Below, piece by piece: positions 27,738 through 34,950 of a stretch of DNA of 64,000 bases. The translations under genes and the position numbers were made by a program. This DNA comes from Algibacter miyuki (GTDB taxonomy: Bacteria > Bacteroidota > Bacteroidia > Flavobacteriales > Flavobacteriaceae): assembly GCF_030409805.1 (NCBI RefSeq), contig NZ_JAUFQP010000016.1:62001-126000 (forward strand), in the 5' to 3' direction. The notes beneath the pieces were generated by a model. The model was not told where the DNA came from. It made no database searches and saw nothing but the letters and a program-made list of their open reading frames with translations. Positions within the stretch are counted from its first letter, which is position 1; every line of letters begins with the position of its first letter.

Positions 27738-27870
27738 GGGCAACAAAGTATAAAATTAATGGTTGGTTTTAGCCTACTTGGAAAATTCCTGCGGAATTTT
27801 CCGCTGGCAAGTTTCTATTTACTAAATTAGTGCTTAAACACGCCACAAATATTATACGTAACCGTTAGCA
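27738..27870 (+). repeat. attC-like imperfect palindrome C1
   Basis: The element starts 4 bp after the ATPase stop with GGGCAAC, a 3-bp spacer and an arm GTATAAAATTAATGG. It ends with the complementary arm CCACAAATATTATAC, a 6-bp spacer and GTTAGCA (27864-27870). The middle holds a 10-bp perfect hairpin GGAAAATTCC / GGAATTTTCC and the conserved words GCCTACTT and TTTACTAAATTAGTGCTTAAACACG. The arrangement R''-L''-L'-R' and the AAC/GTT ends are those of integron attC sites. That it is a recombination site is inferred. Confidence 0.65.
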
Positions 27871-27885
27871 TTAATTCCAGAAAAT

Positions 27886-28842
27886 ATGTCATATGAAAGA
27901 TGGGCTGTATACTCAGCAAAAGATCATAAAAAGATAAAAAATATAATAGTTGATTTACTATTGTATGATAAAATAGTTCTACCAACACCAGTGCATAACA
28001 AAACATTTGAACAATGGCAAAAAAAAGAATATGATCCAGAATTACAACAGAAAAGAATTAATCAAATAGGAAATGAACTATTAGTGATTACGAGATGGGA
28101 TGAAAGTCTAATTAATAAATTCAGTACTAGAATGGCTCATTTGATGAAGAATAAAAAATATATTAATTCAATTATTGAAGGAAAAGAAACTAAAATTGAA
28201 GGAAAAGATTTTATAAATTATGAATCTATTCCTCTAGGTTACACTACTTCTTTGTTAAAAGCAAAACAAAAAGAAAATATACAACATAATATACCTAGCC
28301 ATTTATCAAAAATAGATTTAATCGCCCCTTACTATAATCTTCAAGAATTAACTCAAGAAATGAAAATATCCAAACGGAATGATAAAATTGGGCAATTTGG
28401 AATAATATTGGAAAACGAATTAGAACTTCCTTATCATTTAGGAAATGAAGAAACTCTAGAAAATGTTATTGAATTAGTCAAATCGAAAAAATACAAAAAC
28501 GCGAGAGCAAGATTATATAAATGGCAAAATGAAATATTCAGTTCTGATTATGAACCGAATGAGGCAATAAAAGCCTTAAAGATAGGAACAGAAGAACTAA
28601 ATGATATTACTAAAAATGCATTCAAAAAAACCTTCAAAAAATCGATTTTTACGTTTGGTAGCATTGGAACTAGTCTAGTTGGAGCTGGATTTGGAGAAGT
28701 AACTGGATTAGTTTCAGCTGGCATTAGTACAGCCAGTTTTTTCATTTTTGATTTTAATGAAAGATTAGAGCCAATTAAAAATAGTCCTTTTGCAATTTTT
28801 TATGATATTGAAAATAAATATAAGATTAAGCTAAAAAACTAA
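27886..28842 (+). CDS. Unrecognised 318-aa protein (cassette 2 cargo)
   Basis: I do not recognise this protein. It begins MSYERWAVYSAKD and has a mainly helical, charged body (about 1-255). A Gly-rich hydrophobic segment near the C-terminus (about 265-290, IFTFGSIGTSLVGAGFGEV and following) could insert in a membrane, and a short charged tail follows. 'DLLLYDKIVLPTP' near the start is the most distinctive motif. It is preceded by GTTAGCA 15 bp upstream and followed immediately after the stop by the complementary TGCTAAC, so it is a one-gene cassette. Together with the HerA-type ATPase it may form a membrane-associated defence pair, which is speculation. Confidence 0.7.
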   Translation: MSYERWAVYSAKDHKKIKNIIVDLLLYDKIVLPTPVHNKTFEQWQKKEYDPELQQKRINQIGNELLVITRWDESLINKFSTRMAHLMKNKKYINSIIEGKETKIEGKDFINYESIPLGYTTSLLKAKQKENIQHNIPSHLSKIDLIAPYYNLQELTQEMKISKRNDKIGQFGIILENELELPYHLGNEETLENVIELVKSKKYKNARARLYKWQNEIFSSDYEPNEAIKALKIGTEELNDITKNAFKKTFKKSIFTFGSIGTSLVGAGFGEVTGLVSAGISTASFFIFDFNERLEPIKNSPFAIFYDIENKYKIKLKN

Positions 28843-29040
28843 TGCTAACAACGGGTAATACGCAATGCGGGAGTTTGTACTGATTCGAAAATAAAGGTAT
28901 ATTTGGTTTGTCCGCCAAATCTTTTGATTTGGCTATTTGGCAAGAAAAAATAATAACAAAATAAAAAGTTTTGGCTCAGTGCCGGCTTGAACAGAAAGTG
29001 AAAGCTTACACCCGCACTGAGCATACCCAACACGTCCGCT
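28843..29040 (+). repeat. attC-like imperfect palindrome C2 (end of array 1)
   Basis: TGCTAAC follows the stop codon with no gap. After a 3-bp spacer the arm GGGTAATACGCAATGCGGG pairs with CCCGCACTGAGCATACCC near 29010-29028; then come about 6 bp and GTCCGCT, a degenerate right end. The loop is longer than in C1 and of a different type, with a hairpin CCAAATC TTTT GATTTGG. No gene lies inside. The decayed right heptamer fits the last site of an array, joined to chromosomal DNA. Confidence 0.6.
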
Positions 29041-29082
29041 TTCATTAACAAATAAATAACATAATTCCGGAAATATTGCATT

Positions 29083-29090
29083 TATATTTG
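29083..29090 (+). promoter_or_regulatory. -7 box upstream of the DoxX/DsrE/DoxDA operon
   Basis: TATATTTG is an exact TAnnTTTG match 32 bp before the ATG at 29122. It lies just outside the cassette array. Confidence 0.5.
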
Positions 29091-29121
29091 CAAAGTGAGG
29101 GAAAGCTGTAAAATAAACAAA

Positions 29122-29472
29122 ATGCATTCAACCTTGTCCATTTTTGGACTTGTGTTGTTACTATTGCTTTCGCCTTGTAAGGTTAGGAATGTTATTCAAG
29201 CTGAATTAGAAATTCCTCAAACCGAAGTCTTAAACAAGAGTCAATCTACAATTTCTCAATCCAATTGTCAGACATTTGAGTTTTCTGAAACTACTCAGAC
29301 TATCTCAAAACCAACTTTTCAGCAATCTGACTTTCTAATTTCGGAAATCTCTCATTTTAATTTTACTGCCTATTTACTTAGGCATTCTTTTAATCTTAAT
29401 ACATCAAGAAACCAACAGGTTTCTGATGTTCCTCTTTATATTTTATATCAAAACCTCAAGGTCTATTCGTAA
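29122..29472 (+). CDS. Small secreted or membrane protein, hypothetical (116 aa)
   Basis: 116 residues from the ATG at 29122, downstream of a good -7 box; an in-frame GTG or ATG-like start at 29095 would add nine residues without support. The N-terminus is a hydrophobic signal (MHSTLSIFGLVLLLLLSPCKVRN), with Cys at about 19 as a possible lipobox. The rest is Ser/Thr/Gln-rich without strong structure and ends 'IPLYILYQ'-like (VPLYILYQNLKVYS). I recall similar uncharacterised proteins upstream of DoxX or metal-related genes in Flavobacteriia. It probably begins this four-gene operon. Confidence 0.6.
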   Translation: MHSTLSIFGLVLLLLLSPCKVRNVIQAELEIPQTEVLNKSQSTISQSNCQTFEFSETTQTISKPTFQQSDFLISEISHFNFTAYLLRHSFNLNTSRNQQVSDVPLYILYQNLKVYS

Positions 29473-29545
29473 TTGATTTTCTAAATAAGAAAACGTAAAG
29501 CAGTTGTTATTACTGCTATATAGCAATCAATTACAAATATCTAAA

Positions 29546-29956
29546 ATGAAATTTCAAGAAAAAACACTTGAAGTTAGCTACAAATCTGTAGTTATACTTC
29601 GCATTATGCTTAGCCTAATTTTTATAATAGCAAGCACCAATCATTTCTTTAATACCGAAAAAACGGTGAGCAGAATAGAAAATTCCTCTATGGGTTTTAT
29701 TGGATATATTCTAGGAACGCCGGAAATAGCTGTGCTGCTATCAGGAACTGTAATGCTAATTGCAGGCATTTCATTACTGCTTGGCTTTAAAACGAAAATG
29801 GCCTCAACAGTATTAATAGCCGTTTTAATTCCTATTACGCTAACAGTACAAGTTGGACAAATTACAACTCTAGGTCCGCTTTTTAAGAATGTAGCCATAC
29901 TTGGTGGACTTCTTTTTTTTAGTATCAATTCAAACTTAAAAATTCAAAAACAATGA
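29546..29956 (+). CDS. DoxX-family membrane protein
   Basis: 136 residues from the ATG at 29546. Four transmembrane helices are visible, the first containing 'VVILRIMLSLIFIIASTNHFF' and a conserved Asn-His. 'ILGTPEIAVLLSGTVMLIAGISLLLGFKTKMAS' is typical of DoxX/DoxD proteins, with Glu in the second helix. The stop overlaps the next start (ATGA). The family is linked to sulfur or quinone redox reactions, and the downstream DoxDA protein supports that. Confidence 0.78.
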   Translation: MKFQEKTLEVSYKSVVILRIMLSLIFIIASTNHFFNTEKTVSRIENSSMGFIGYILGTPEIAVLLSGTVMLIAGISLLLGFKTKMASTVLIAVLIPITLTVQVGQITTLGPLFKNVAILGGLLFFSINSNLKIQKQ

Positions 29957-30375
29957 AAAATTCAATCTTATATATAACAACACTATTCCTTTTATTATTT
30001 GGAACCTCTCAATTACAGGCACAACATATTAACTCTAAAAAGAATAATTATGTAGTGCTTTCAAAAAACATAAAACAACTCAAACCTGTTTTGCTAACTG
30101 CCAATGCACTGGCAAAAGAAGACGGGAAAAAATATGGAGAATTTTATGTTATTATTTGTGGTAACACAGTGAATGACATTTCAGGAAATTCAGATTTCAA
30201 TGCCTTGTTGGAACAAGCAAAAGTCCAAAATATAAACGTTTTTGTATGCGGTATTTCACTTTCAAAATTTAATATAAATCCAGAAACGTTGCCGAGTAAT
30301 CTTGAAATAACGCCCAATGGTATTTTATATGGCTTTCAACTTAAAAAGAAAGGTTTTATCACACTTACAATCTAA
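29953..30375 (+). CDS. Periplasmic DsrE-family protein
   Basis: 140 residues with a Sec signal peptide (about 1-23, ending LQAQ). The domain shows 'YVVLSKNIKQLKPVLLTANALAKEDGKKYGEFYVIICGNTVNDI' and 'LLEQAKVQNINVFVCGISLSKF', the pattern of the DsrE/DsrF/TusD fold with a conserved Cys (VCGISL) at about residue 98. DsrE proteins bind and transfer sulfur or act in thiol chemistry. It overlaps the DoxX gene by 4 bp and is 6 bp from the DoxDA gene, so it is a tight operon member. Confidence 0.78.
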   Translation: MKNSILYITTLFLLLFGTSQLQAQHINSKKNNYVVLSKNIKQLKPVLLTANALAKEDGKKYGEFYVIICGNTVNDISGNSDFNALLEQAKVQNINVFVCGISLSKFNINPETLPSNLEITPNGILYGFQLKKKGFITLTI

Positions 30376-30381
30376 TACATT

Positions 30382-31398
30382 ATGAAAACAGTACATATAA
30401 AAAATGATGCAGGGCTTTTGGCTCTAGCATTAAGATTAGTAGTAGGTTGGACTTATTTTTCGGCATTTTGGAGAAGAACAATATTGGCAGATAAACTAGA
30501 TCCAGAAGTAGCTGGTTACATAGGCGAAAAGTTTAATGCTTTTTTACCTAACGCTTTAGGCATAAAACCTATTATCCAATACTTGGTGGAAAACCCAGAT
30601 GTACTTTGGATAAATATGGTAATATTTACCATTGTTGAAGGTATTGTTGGCTTATTCATACTATTTGGGTTATTCACTCGAATTATGAGTATTGGTGTAT
30701 TTAGCTTGGCTATGGGTATTCTTTTGGGGTCGGGTTGGATTGGTACAACCTGCTTAGATGAATGGCAAATTGGTGTATTAGGAATAGCTACAGGCTTTGT
30801 TTTGTTCTTAACAGGAAGCGGAAAATACTCCGTAGATAATTATGTAATGAAACACCATTTTGCTTTCACTAAAAAAAAATGGTTTAGTTGGTTGGGCTCA
30901 GGAATTTTACCAATTAAAGAGCGTATCTTTCCTAAAGTAGTATTAATAGGTTCTCTATTTATTTTTGGAATGACCCTAATGACTAATCAAGTATTTCACG
31001 GTGGACTTTGGGGAACACTTCATAACAAATCGGTAAAACCAAAACTTGAAATAACTAGTGGTGAAATTCAAAACAACATCCTTTCTTTTGATGTCTTTAG
31101 AACCGAAGGTGTAGATGTTTATGGGGCTTGGGTTATAGGTATTCATTTATATGACAGTCAAAAAAACTCAATTTTAGAATACACCCAAGAAGATTTATCA
31201 GCCTTGAACAAAATGAGTATTGCAAACTACTATGTTGCTAAAATAAAACCAGGAAAACATAGCTTAGTTGTGCCTTTAGGAGCAAAAGCAAAACTTAATT
31301 TAGAACATGATGTTTTATCAAACTTACCTAACGGAATATATACGCTTAAAATTACAGACATAAGTGGTGCATATTGGGTACATCAGATTGAAAAATAA
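30382..31398 (+). CDS. DoxD-DoxA fusion (thiosulfate:quinone oxidoreductase type)
   Basis: 338 residues. The N-terminal ~185 residues form a DoxD-like membrane domain ('LALRLVVGWTYFSAFWRR', 'IVEGIVGLFILFGLFTRIMS', 'GSGWIGTTCLDEWQIG'). The C-terminal ~130 residues, after one more membrane helix, look like the DoxA extracytoplasmic domain ('VFHGGLWG' then beta-strands 'GVDVYGAWVIGIHLYD', 'GIYTLKITDISGAYWVHQI'). In Acidianus the two parts are separate subunits of thiosulfate:quinone oxidoreductase; the fusion is known in Bacteroidetes. It probably passes electrons from a sulfur compound to quinone. A terminator follows. Confidence 0.8.
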   Translation: MKTVHIKNDAGLLALALRLVVGWTYFSAFWRRTILADKLDPEVAGYIGEKFNAFLPNALGIKPIIQYLVENPDVLWINMVIFTIVEGIVGLFILFGLFTRIMSIGVFSLAMGILLGSGWIGTTCLDEWQIGVLGIATGFVLFLTGSGKYSVDNYVMKHHFAFTKKKWFSWLGSGILPIKERIFPKVVLIGSLFIFGMTLMTNQVFHGGLWGTLHNKSVKPKLEITSGEIQNNILSFDVFRTEGVDVYGAWVIGIHLYDSQKNSILEYTQEDLSALNKMSIANYYVAKIKPGKHSLVVPLGAKAKLNLEHDVLSNLPNGIYTLKITDISGAYWVHQIEK

Positions 31399-31423
31399 CA
31401 AAAACTAGTAATACCTAAAAAGC

Positions 31424-31461
31424 AAAGGGCGTTTGAAGATAATTCAAACGTCCTTTTTTTT
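31424..31461 (+). terminator. Terminator of the DoxX/DsrE/DoxDA operon
   Basis: AAAGGGCGTTTGAA (31424-31437) pairs with TTCAAACGTCCTTT (31443-31456) over a 5-nt loop, followed by a run of T. Confidence 0.85.
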
Positions 31462-31733
31462 TATAAAGTCCATTAAAGAAATTACAGTTGATAGAAATGG
31501 AAATGAAATAAAAGAAATTTAAAAAAAAAGGACTCAATCATTCAATGAAATAAAAAAAGGAATAAATGACACCATCGAATTAATATTTTTTTTGATAATA
31601 TCTCCAAAATCGTACCTGCTCCACACCTACTTTCAAAACGCACATGGGTTTTCTATTCGGTTTGTATTCACTAAATTTACCGCTTTACTACGAAATAAAA
31701 TTTAGAGCATACCATCTATAAAAAATATAAAAA
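31462..31733. other. Intergenic scar with coding remnant and degenerate cassette-type repeat
   Basis: The stretch has no intact gene. Positions 31466-31519 read in frame as 18 codons (KSIKEITVDRNGNEIKEI) up to TAA at 31520, which looks like the tail of a lost gene. From 31622 a degenerate copy of the attC-like core follows. No functional promoter was identified before map. Confidence 0.45.
31622..31693 (+). repeat. Degenerate attC-like core C5
   Basis: It shares the word order of C1, C3 and C4: CACCTACTTTC, a weak hairpin AAAACGC / GGGTTTT, TTCTATTCGG, TATTCACTAAATTTA and GCTTTACTACG. The closest match is C4 at 45573-45711. No flanking GTT/AAC heptamer pair was found, so it is probably a decayed or solitary site. 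Confidence 0.5.
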
Positions 31734-32498
31734 ATGTCAATAACGCAAGAAGAAGAATTAGTAGGCATGAAAAAGATTAGTGAAGCCGTTGCAACAACGC
31801 TAAAACTAATGCGCGCCTACGCCAAAGTGGGAATGTCTACGAAAACATTAGACGACTATGGTGGTGAAATTTTAAAGCGTTATGGCGCTAAATCGGCCCC
31901 TTATGAAACCTATGGATTTCCGGGGTATTCTTGTATATGTGTAAATGAAGAAGCGGCGCACGGCGTACCATCGGAGAAAAAAATATTAAAAGAAGGCGAT
32001 TTAATTAATATAGATGTTTCGGCAGAACTCGATGGTTTTTGGTCTGATAATGGTGGTTCTTTTGTACTTGGCAAAGACATTAATAATCACCAACCTTTGG
32101 TCGATGCTTCTAAAGACATTTTACGTAAAGCCATAAGTAAAATTAAGGATGGCGTTGAAATTTCTGAAATCGGCTATTTAATAGAAGCTGAAGCTAATAA
32201 ATCTGGTTTTATGGTTATTGAAAATTTAGCTGGCCATGGTGTGGGTAGAAGTTTACACGAAGCTCCTGAAAATATTTTAAATTACGGCGATAGTAATAAT
32301 AAAGAACGGTTTAAGAAAAACACCACGGTAGCTATAGAAACTTTTATTTCGACAAAATCTACAGTTGCTGTAGAATTAAATGATGGTTGGACTTTAGTTG
32401 GAAACAAAGGAGGCTATGTTACGCAACACGAACACACGATACTGGTAACTGATAATAAGCCCATTATTTTAACCGAATCTAACGATATTTGGAATTAA
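31734..32498 (+). CDS. map: Type I methionyl aminopeptidase
   Basis: 254 residues of the M24A family. It removes the initiator Met from new proteins in the cytoplasm, using two divalent metals. Metal ligands are visible in 'NIDVSAELDGFWSDNG' (two Asp), 'GHGVGRSLHEAP' (His) and 'AIETFIST' plus 'THEHTILVT'-like 'QHEHTILVT' (two Glu). The substrate-binding 'GYSCICVNEEAAHGVP' is also present. The gene is not beside ribosomal or secY genes, so it may be a second map copy in this genome. Confidence 0.9.
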   Translation: MSITQEEELVGMKKISEAVATTLKLMRAYAKVGMSTKTLDDYGGEILKRYGAKSAPYETYGFPGYSCICVNEEAAHGVPSEKKILKEGDLINIDVSAELDGFWSDNGGSFVLGKDINNHQPLVDASKDILRKAISKIKDGVEISEIGYLIEAEANKSGFMVIENLAGHGVGRSLHEAPENILNYGDSNNKERFKKNTTVAIETFISTKSTVAVELNDGWTLVGNKGGYVTQHEHTILVTDNKPIILTESNDIWN

Positions 32499-32544
32499 AT
32501 AATGGCTACATCAACCTTGATAAACATAAAAACGCCTTAAAATT

Positions 32545-33177
32545 ATGTTCGGAATAATAAACTTCGAAGCTTTTGTAATTGCTTCATTGATAATGAATTT
32601 TACTCCAGGTGCTGATACTATGTATATTCTTGGACGAAGCATTGCGCAAGGAAAAAAAGCAGGAATTTTATCGGCGTTAGGTATATCCACGGGTGCCGTT
32701 TTCCATATTATTTTTGCCACTTTAGGATTATCTATTATACTTGCCAAATCGGCTACAGCCTTTGAAATAGTTAAATATTTAGGCGCAGCGTACCTTATTT
32801 TTTTGGGACTAAAAAGCATCTTTAAAAAACAAAATGAAACATTTGATTTAGATGATGAACATAAAACGGTAAACTATAAGAAAATCTACCTTTCGGGCGT
32901 ACTTACCAATGTTTTAAATCCGAAAGTTGCACTGTTTTTTCTTGCTTTTTTACCACAATTTATAGATCCTAACTATGTGCAAAATGCACTTCCATTTCTA
33001 ATGCTCGGTATTACCTTTTTAATTACAGGAACCATTTGGTGCTTGATGTTGGCTTTATTCGCTTCAAAATTATCTCAGCGCATAAGAGCAAATTATAAAA
33101 TAAAAATATGGTTAGATAAAATAACGGGTGGTATTTTTGTGGCTTTAGGCATAAAACTTGCCTTAATGAAAAAATAA
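32545..33177 (+). CDS. LysE/RhtB-family amino acid exporter
   Basis: 210 residues with six hydrophobic helices. The N-terminal 'ASLIMNFTPGADTMYILGRSIAQGKKAGILSALGISTGAVFH' is the family signature (P-G-x-D/N and R-G-x-x-x-G). It exports amino acids or similar metabolites across the inner membrane; the substrate is unknown. A Crp-family regulator follows 34 bp downstream and may be cotranscribed. Confidence 0.88.
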   Translation: MFGIINFEAFVIASLIMNFTPGADTMYILGRSIAQGKKAGILSALGISTGAVFHIIFATLGLSIILAKSATAFEIVKYLGAAYLIFLGLKSIFKKQNETFDLDDEHKTVNYKKIYLSGVLTNVLNPKVALFFLAFLPQFIDPNYVQNALPFLMLGITFLITGTIWCLMLALFASKLSQRIRANYKIKIWLDKITGGIFVALGIKLALMKK

Positions 33178-33211
33178 CATGTCTTCCTAATTAGGCATAG
33201 CTAGATACGTC

Positions 33212-33775
33212 ATGATCATAGACCAAATTCTTAACACCATATATCCACTACCCGATGCTTCAAAATCGACCATTAAAGCGTGTATTTCAGAAGTAAGTTA
33301 TCCAAAAGGACATGTTTTGTTGCGAGCCGATAAAATTGAAACCAGCATCTATTTTATAAAAAAAGGCATTGTTCGTGCTTATACCAACTCGGCCGACAAT
33401 GAAATTACATTTTGGTTTGGAAAAGAGGGCGATGCCGTGATCTCGATGAAAAGCTATGTAGCTAATCAAAAAGGATATGAAGATATTGAGCTATTGGAAG
33501 ACTGCGAGCTTTACGAATTGAAAACTCACAATTTACAGGAGCTTTTTGACAAAGACATCTGCATAGCGAATTGGGGCCGCCGTTTTGCCGAGCAGGAACT
33601 TATAAAAGTTGAAGAACGCTTAATTTCAAGACAGTTCAGCACAGCGAAAGCAAGGTATACTGAACTTTTAATGAATAATTCCGAGTTGATTCAACGTGTA
33701 CAATTGGGGCATATCGCCTCTTATTTGGGCATCACGCAAGTGAGTTTAAGTAGAATACGAGCAGAAGTAAAATAA
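33212..33775 (+). CDS. Crp/Fnr-family transcriptional regulator
   Basis: 187 residues. The N-terminal cyclic-nucleotide-binding-type beta-barrel (about 15-115) includes 'KGHVLLRADKIETSIYFIKKGIVRAY' and 'FGKEGDAVISMKSY'. The C-terminal part has a short winged helix with 'IQRVQLGHIASYLGITQVSLSRIRAEV'. The key Arg and Glu of cAMP binding are not evident, so the ligand is probably different or absent. It may regulate the adjacent LysE or SMR exporters. Confidence 0.87.
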   Translation: MIIDQILNTIYPLPDASKSTIKACISEVSYPKGHVLLRADKIETSIYFIKKGIVRAYTNSADNEITFWFGKEGDAVISMKSYVANQKGYEDIELLEDCELYELKTHNLQELFDKDICIANWGRRFAEQELIKVEERLISRQFSTAKARYTELLMNNSELIQRVQLGHIASYLGITQVSLSRIRAEVK

Positions 33776-33844
33776 GATTTCTTTTTTATCATTTGTATAA
33801 TTTTACGTCATTTCCATTTCTCACCTTTGCAAAAAATTAAAGTT

Positions 33845-34171
33845 ATGAATTGGATTATATTAGTTATTGCAGGTCTATTTGAAGTGGTATTTGCATTTTG
33901 TTTGGGTAAAGCAAAAGAAACCACAGGTAATGAAATGTATCTCTGGTATTTAGCTTTCGCCATTACTTGCGGTGTAAGTATGACGCTTTTAATAAAAGCC
34001 ACGCAAACACTACCTATTGGCACAGCATACGCCGTATGGACAGGCATTGGAGCCGTTGGAACGGTTTTAGTTGGCATCTTAGTGTTTAAAGAACCTGCAA
34101 CATTTTTAAGATTACTTTTTATCACCACTTTAGTAGGTTCTATTGTTGGGTTAAAAGTGGTTTCACCATAA
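33845..34171 (+). CDS. Small multidrug resistance (SMR) exporter, SugE/EmrE type
   Basis: 108 residues from the ATG at 33845 (MNWIILVIAGLFEVVFAFCLGKA). Four transmembrane helices are visible. The membrane-embedded Glu (LFEVVFA, about residue 13) is the proton- and substrate-coupling residue of the family. 'PIGTAYAVWTGIGAVGTVLVGILVFKEP' is the typical second half. The pattern with 'WIGIG/WTGIG' fits guanidinium exporters (SugE/Gdx) as well as EmrE-like drug exporters. The upstream frame from 33827 adds six residues outside the family pattern. Confidence 0.9.
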   Translation: MNWIILVIAGLFEVVFAFCLGKAKETTGNEMYLWYLAFAITCGVSMTLLIKATQTLPIGTAYAVWTGIGAVGTVLVGILVFKEPATFLRLLFITTLVGSIVGLKVVSP

Positions 34172-34227
34172 ACAAGTTTGCACGGAGTTGTAAAACACAA
34201 CATATTTGGTAACAAAATCTAAGAGCT

Positions 34228-34344
34228 ATGCGGTTTTATGATGAAGTTAGCATTGAACAAATAAAAAATCATTTTGTTTTCGTGTCTATTGCGGTATATT
34301 CGCAACTGCGCAAAATGTATCCAAAAGTAAAAAGCACAACATGA
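34228..34344 (+). CDS. Possible small ORF (38 aa) coupled to the next gene
   Basis: The ORF runs from ATG 34228 to TGA 34342-34344 and reads MRFYDEVSIEQIKNHFVFV and on to KVKSTT. Its stop overlaps the ATG at 34341 of the next gene as ATGA, a common sign of translational coupling. Nothing in the sequence shows a function. It may be a real leader peptide or small protein, or chance. Confidence 0.3.
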   Translation: MRFYDEVSIEQIKNHFVFVSIAVYSQLRKMYPKVKSTT

Positions 34345-34808
34345 TAAAACAAAGATTAGTATCAAACTTCGAAAATATCTTTAGAGCCAAGGTTCACTTT
34401 TTTATGAAGAAATCCATCTGGAAATACTTGATATTGACTTTAATTCTTGGTTATTTAAAACCGATAAATGGGCTAAATCCGTTAATCACGGCGGTAATAT
34501 ATTTTGCAGGAATCAACGCAATCCTATGGCCATTACAATACGTTAGTGCTAAATCTTTTGCGAAAAAAATAAATTTTGATGCCCTTGTGGAGTTTAGTGA
34601 AACTGAAATTAAAATCAATCATGGCAATAAAGATTTAGTGGAATTGAAAGATTGGAGTTGGATTAAAAACATTGAATTGAACAAAAAACATATATGGCTA
34701 ACCCTGAACCAAACGCCACCCTTTGGAATTTCTATACCGAAATCAAACTTAAATGCTTCTGAAATTGCATTGTTTGAAAACATGAGAAACAGGAAACAAA
34801 ATAGTTAA
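34341..34808 (+). CDS. Membrane protein with YcxB-like C-terminal domain
   Basis: 155 residues. A basic N-terminus (about 1-27) is followed by two hydrophobic helices (about 28-66). The rest is a soluble domain with strands 'LVEFSETEIKINHGN', 'LVELKDWSWIKNIEL' and 'HIWLTLNQTPPFGISIPKS', resembling the YcxB-like domain of small bacterial membrane proteins. The function is unknown. It may be coupled with the 38-residue ORF upstream. Confidence 0.6.
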   Translation: MIKQRLVSNFENIFRAKVHFFMKKSIWKYLILTLILGYLKPINGLNPLITAVIYFAGINAILWPLQYVSAKSFAKKINFDALVEFSETEIKINHGNKDLVELKDWSWIKNIELNKKHIWLTLNQTPPFGISIPKSNLNASEIALFENMRNRKQNS

Positions 34809-34950
34809 ATAGAACTAAACCTTGAATAGCTAATTTATCAAAAAAGCCCATAGTACGTTATTGCTTATTACCTGGCAAAATTTAAGTTATACATAACTAT
34901 TGTTTTGTACGTTTTTATTAATCACTTTATTTCCAATAGCTTCAACCTAT

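Noticed and set aside
25486..29121. An integrase or transposase gene in or near array 1
   Set aside because: All frames were read; none shows the tyrosine recombinase R-H-R-Y, a DDE or a Y1 HUH motif. The same holds for array 2. Mobility, if real, needs a protein encoded elsewhere.
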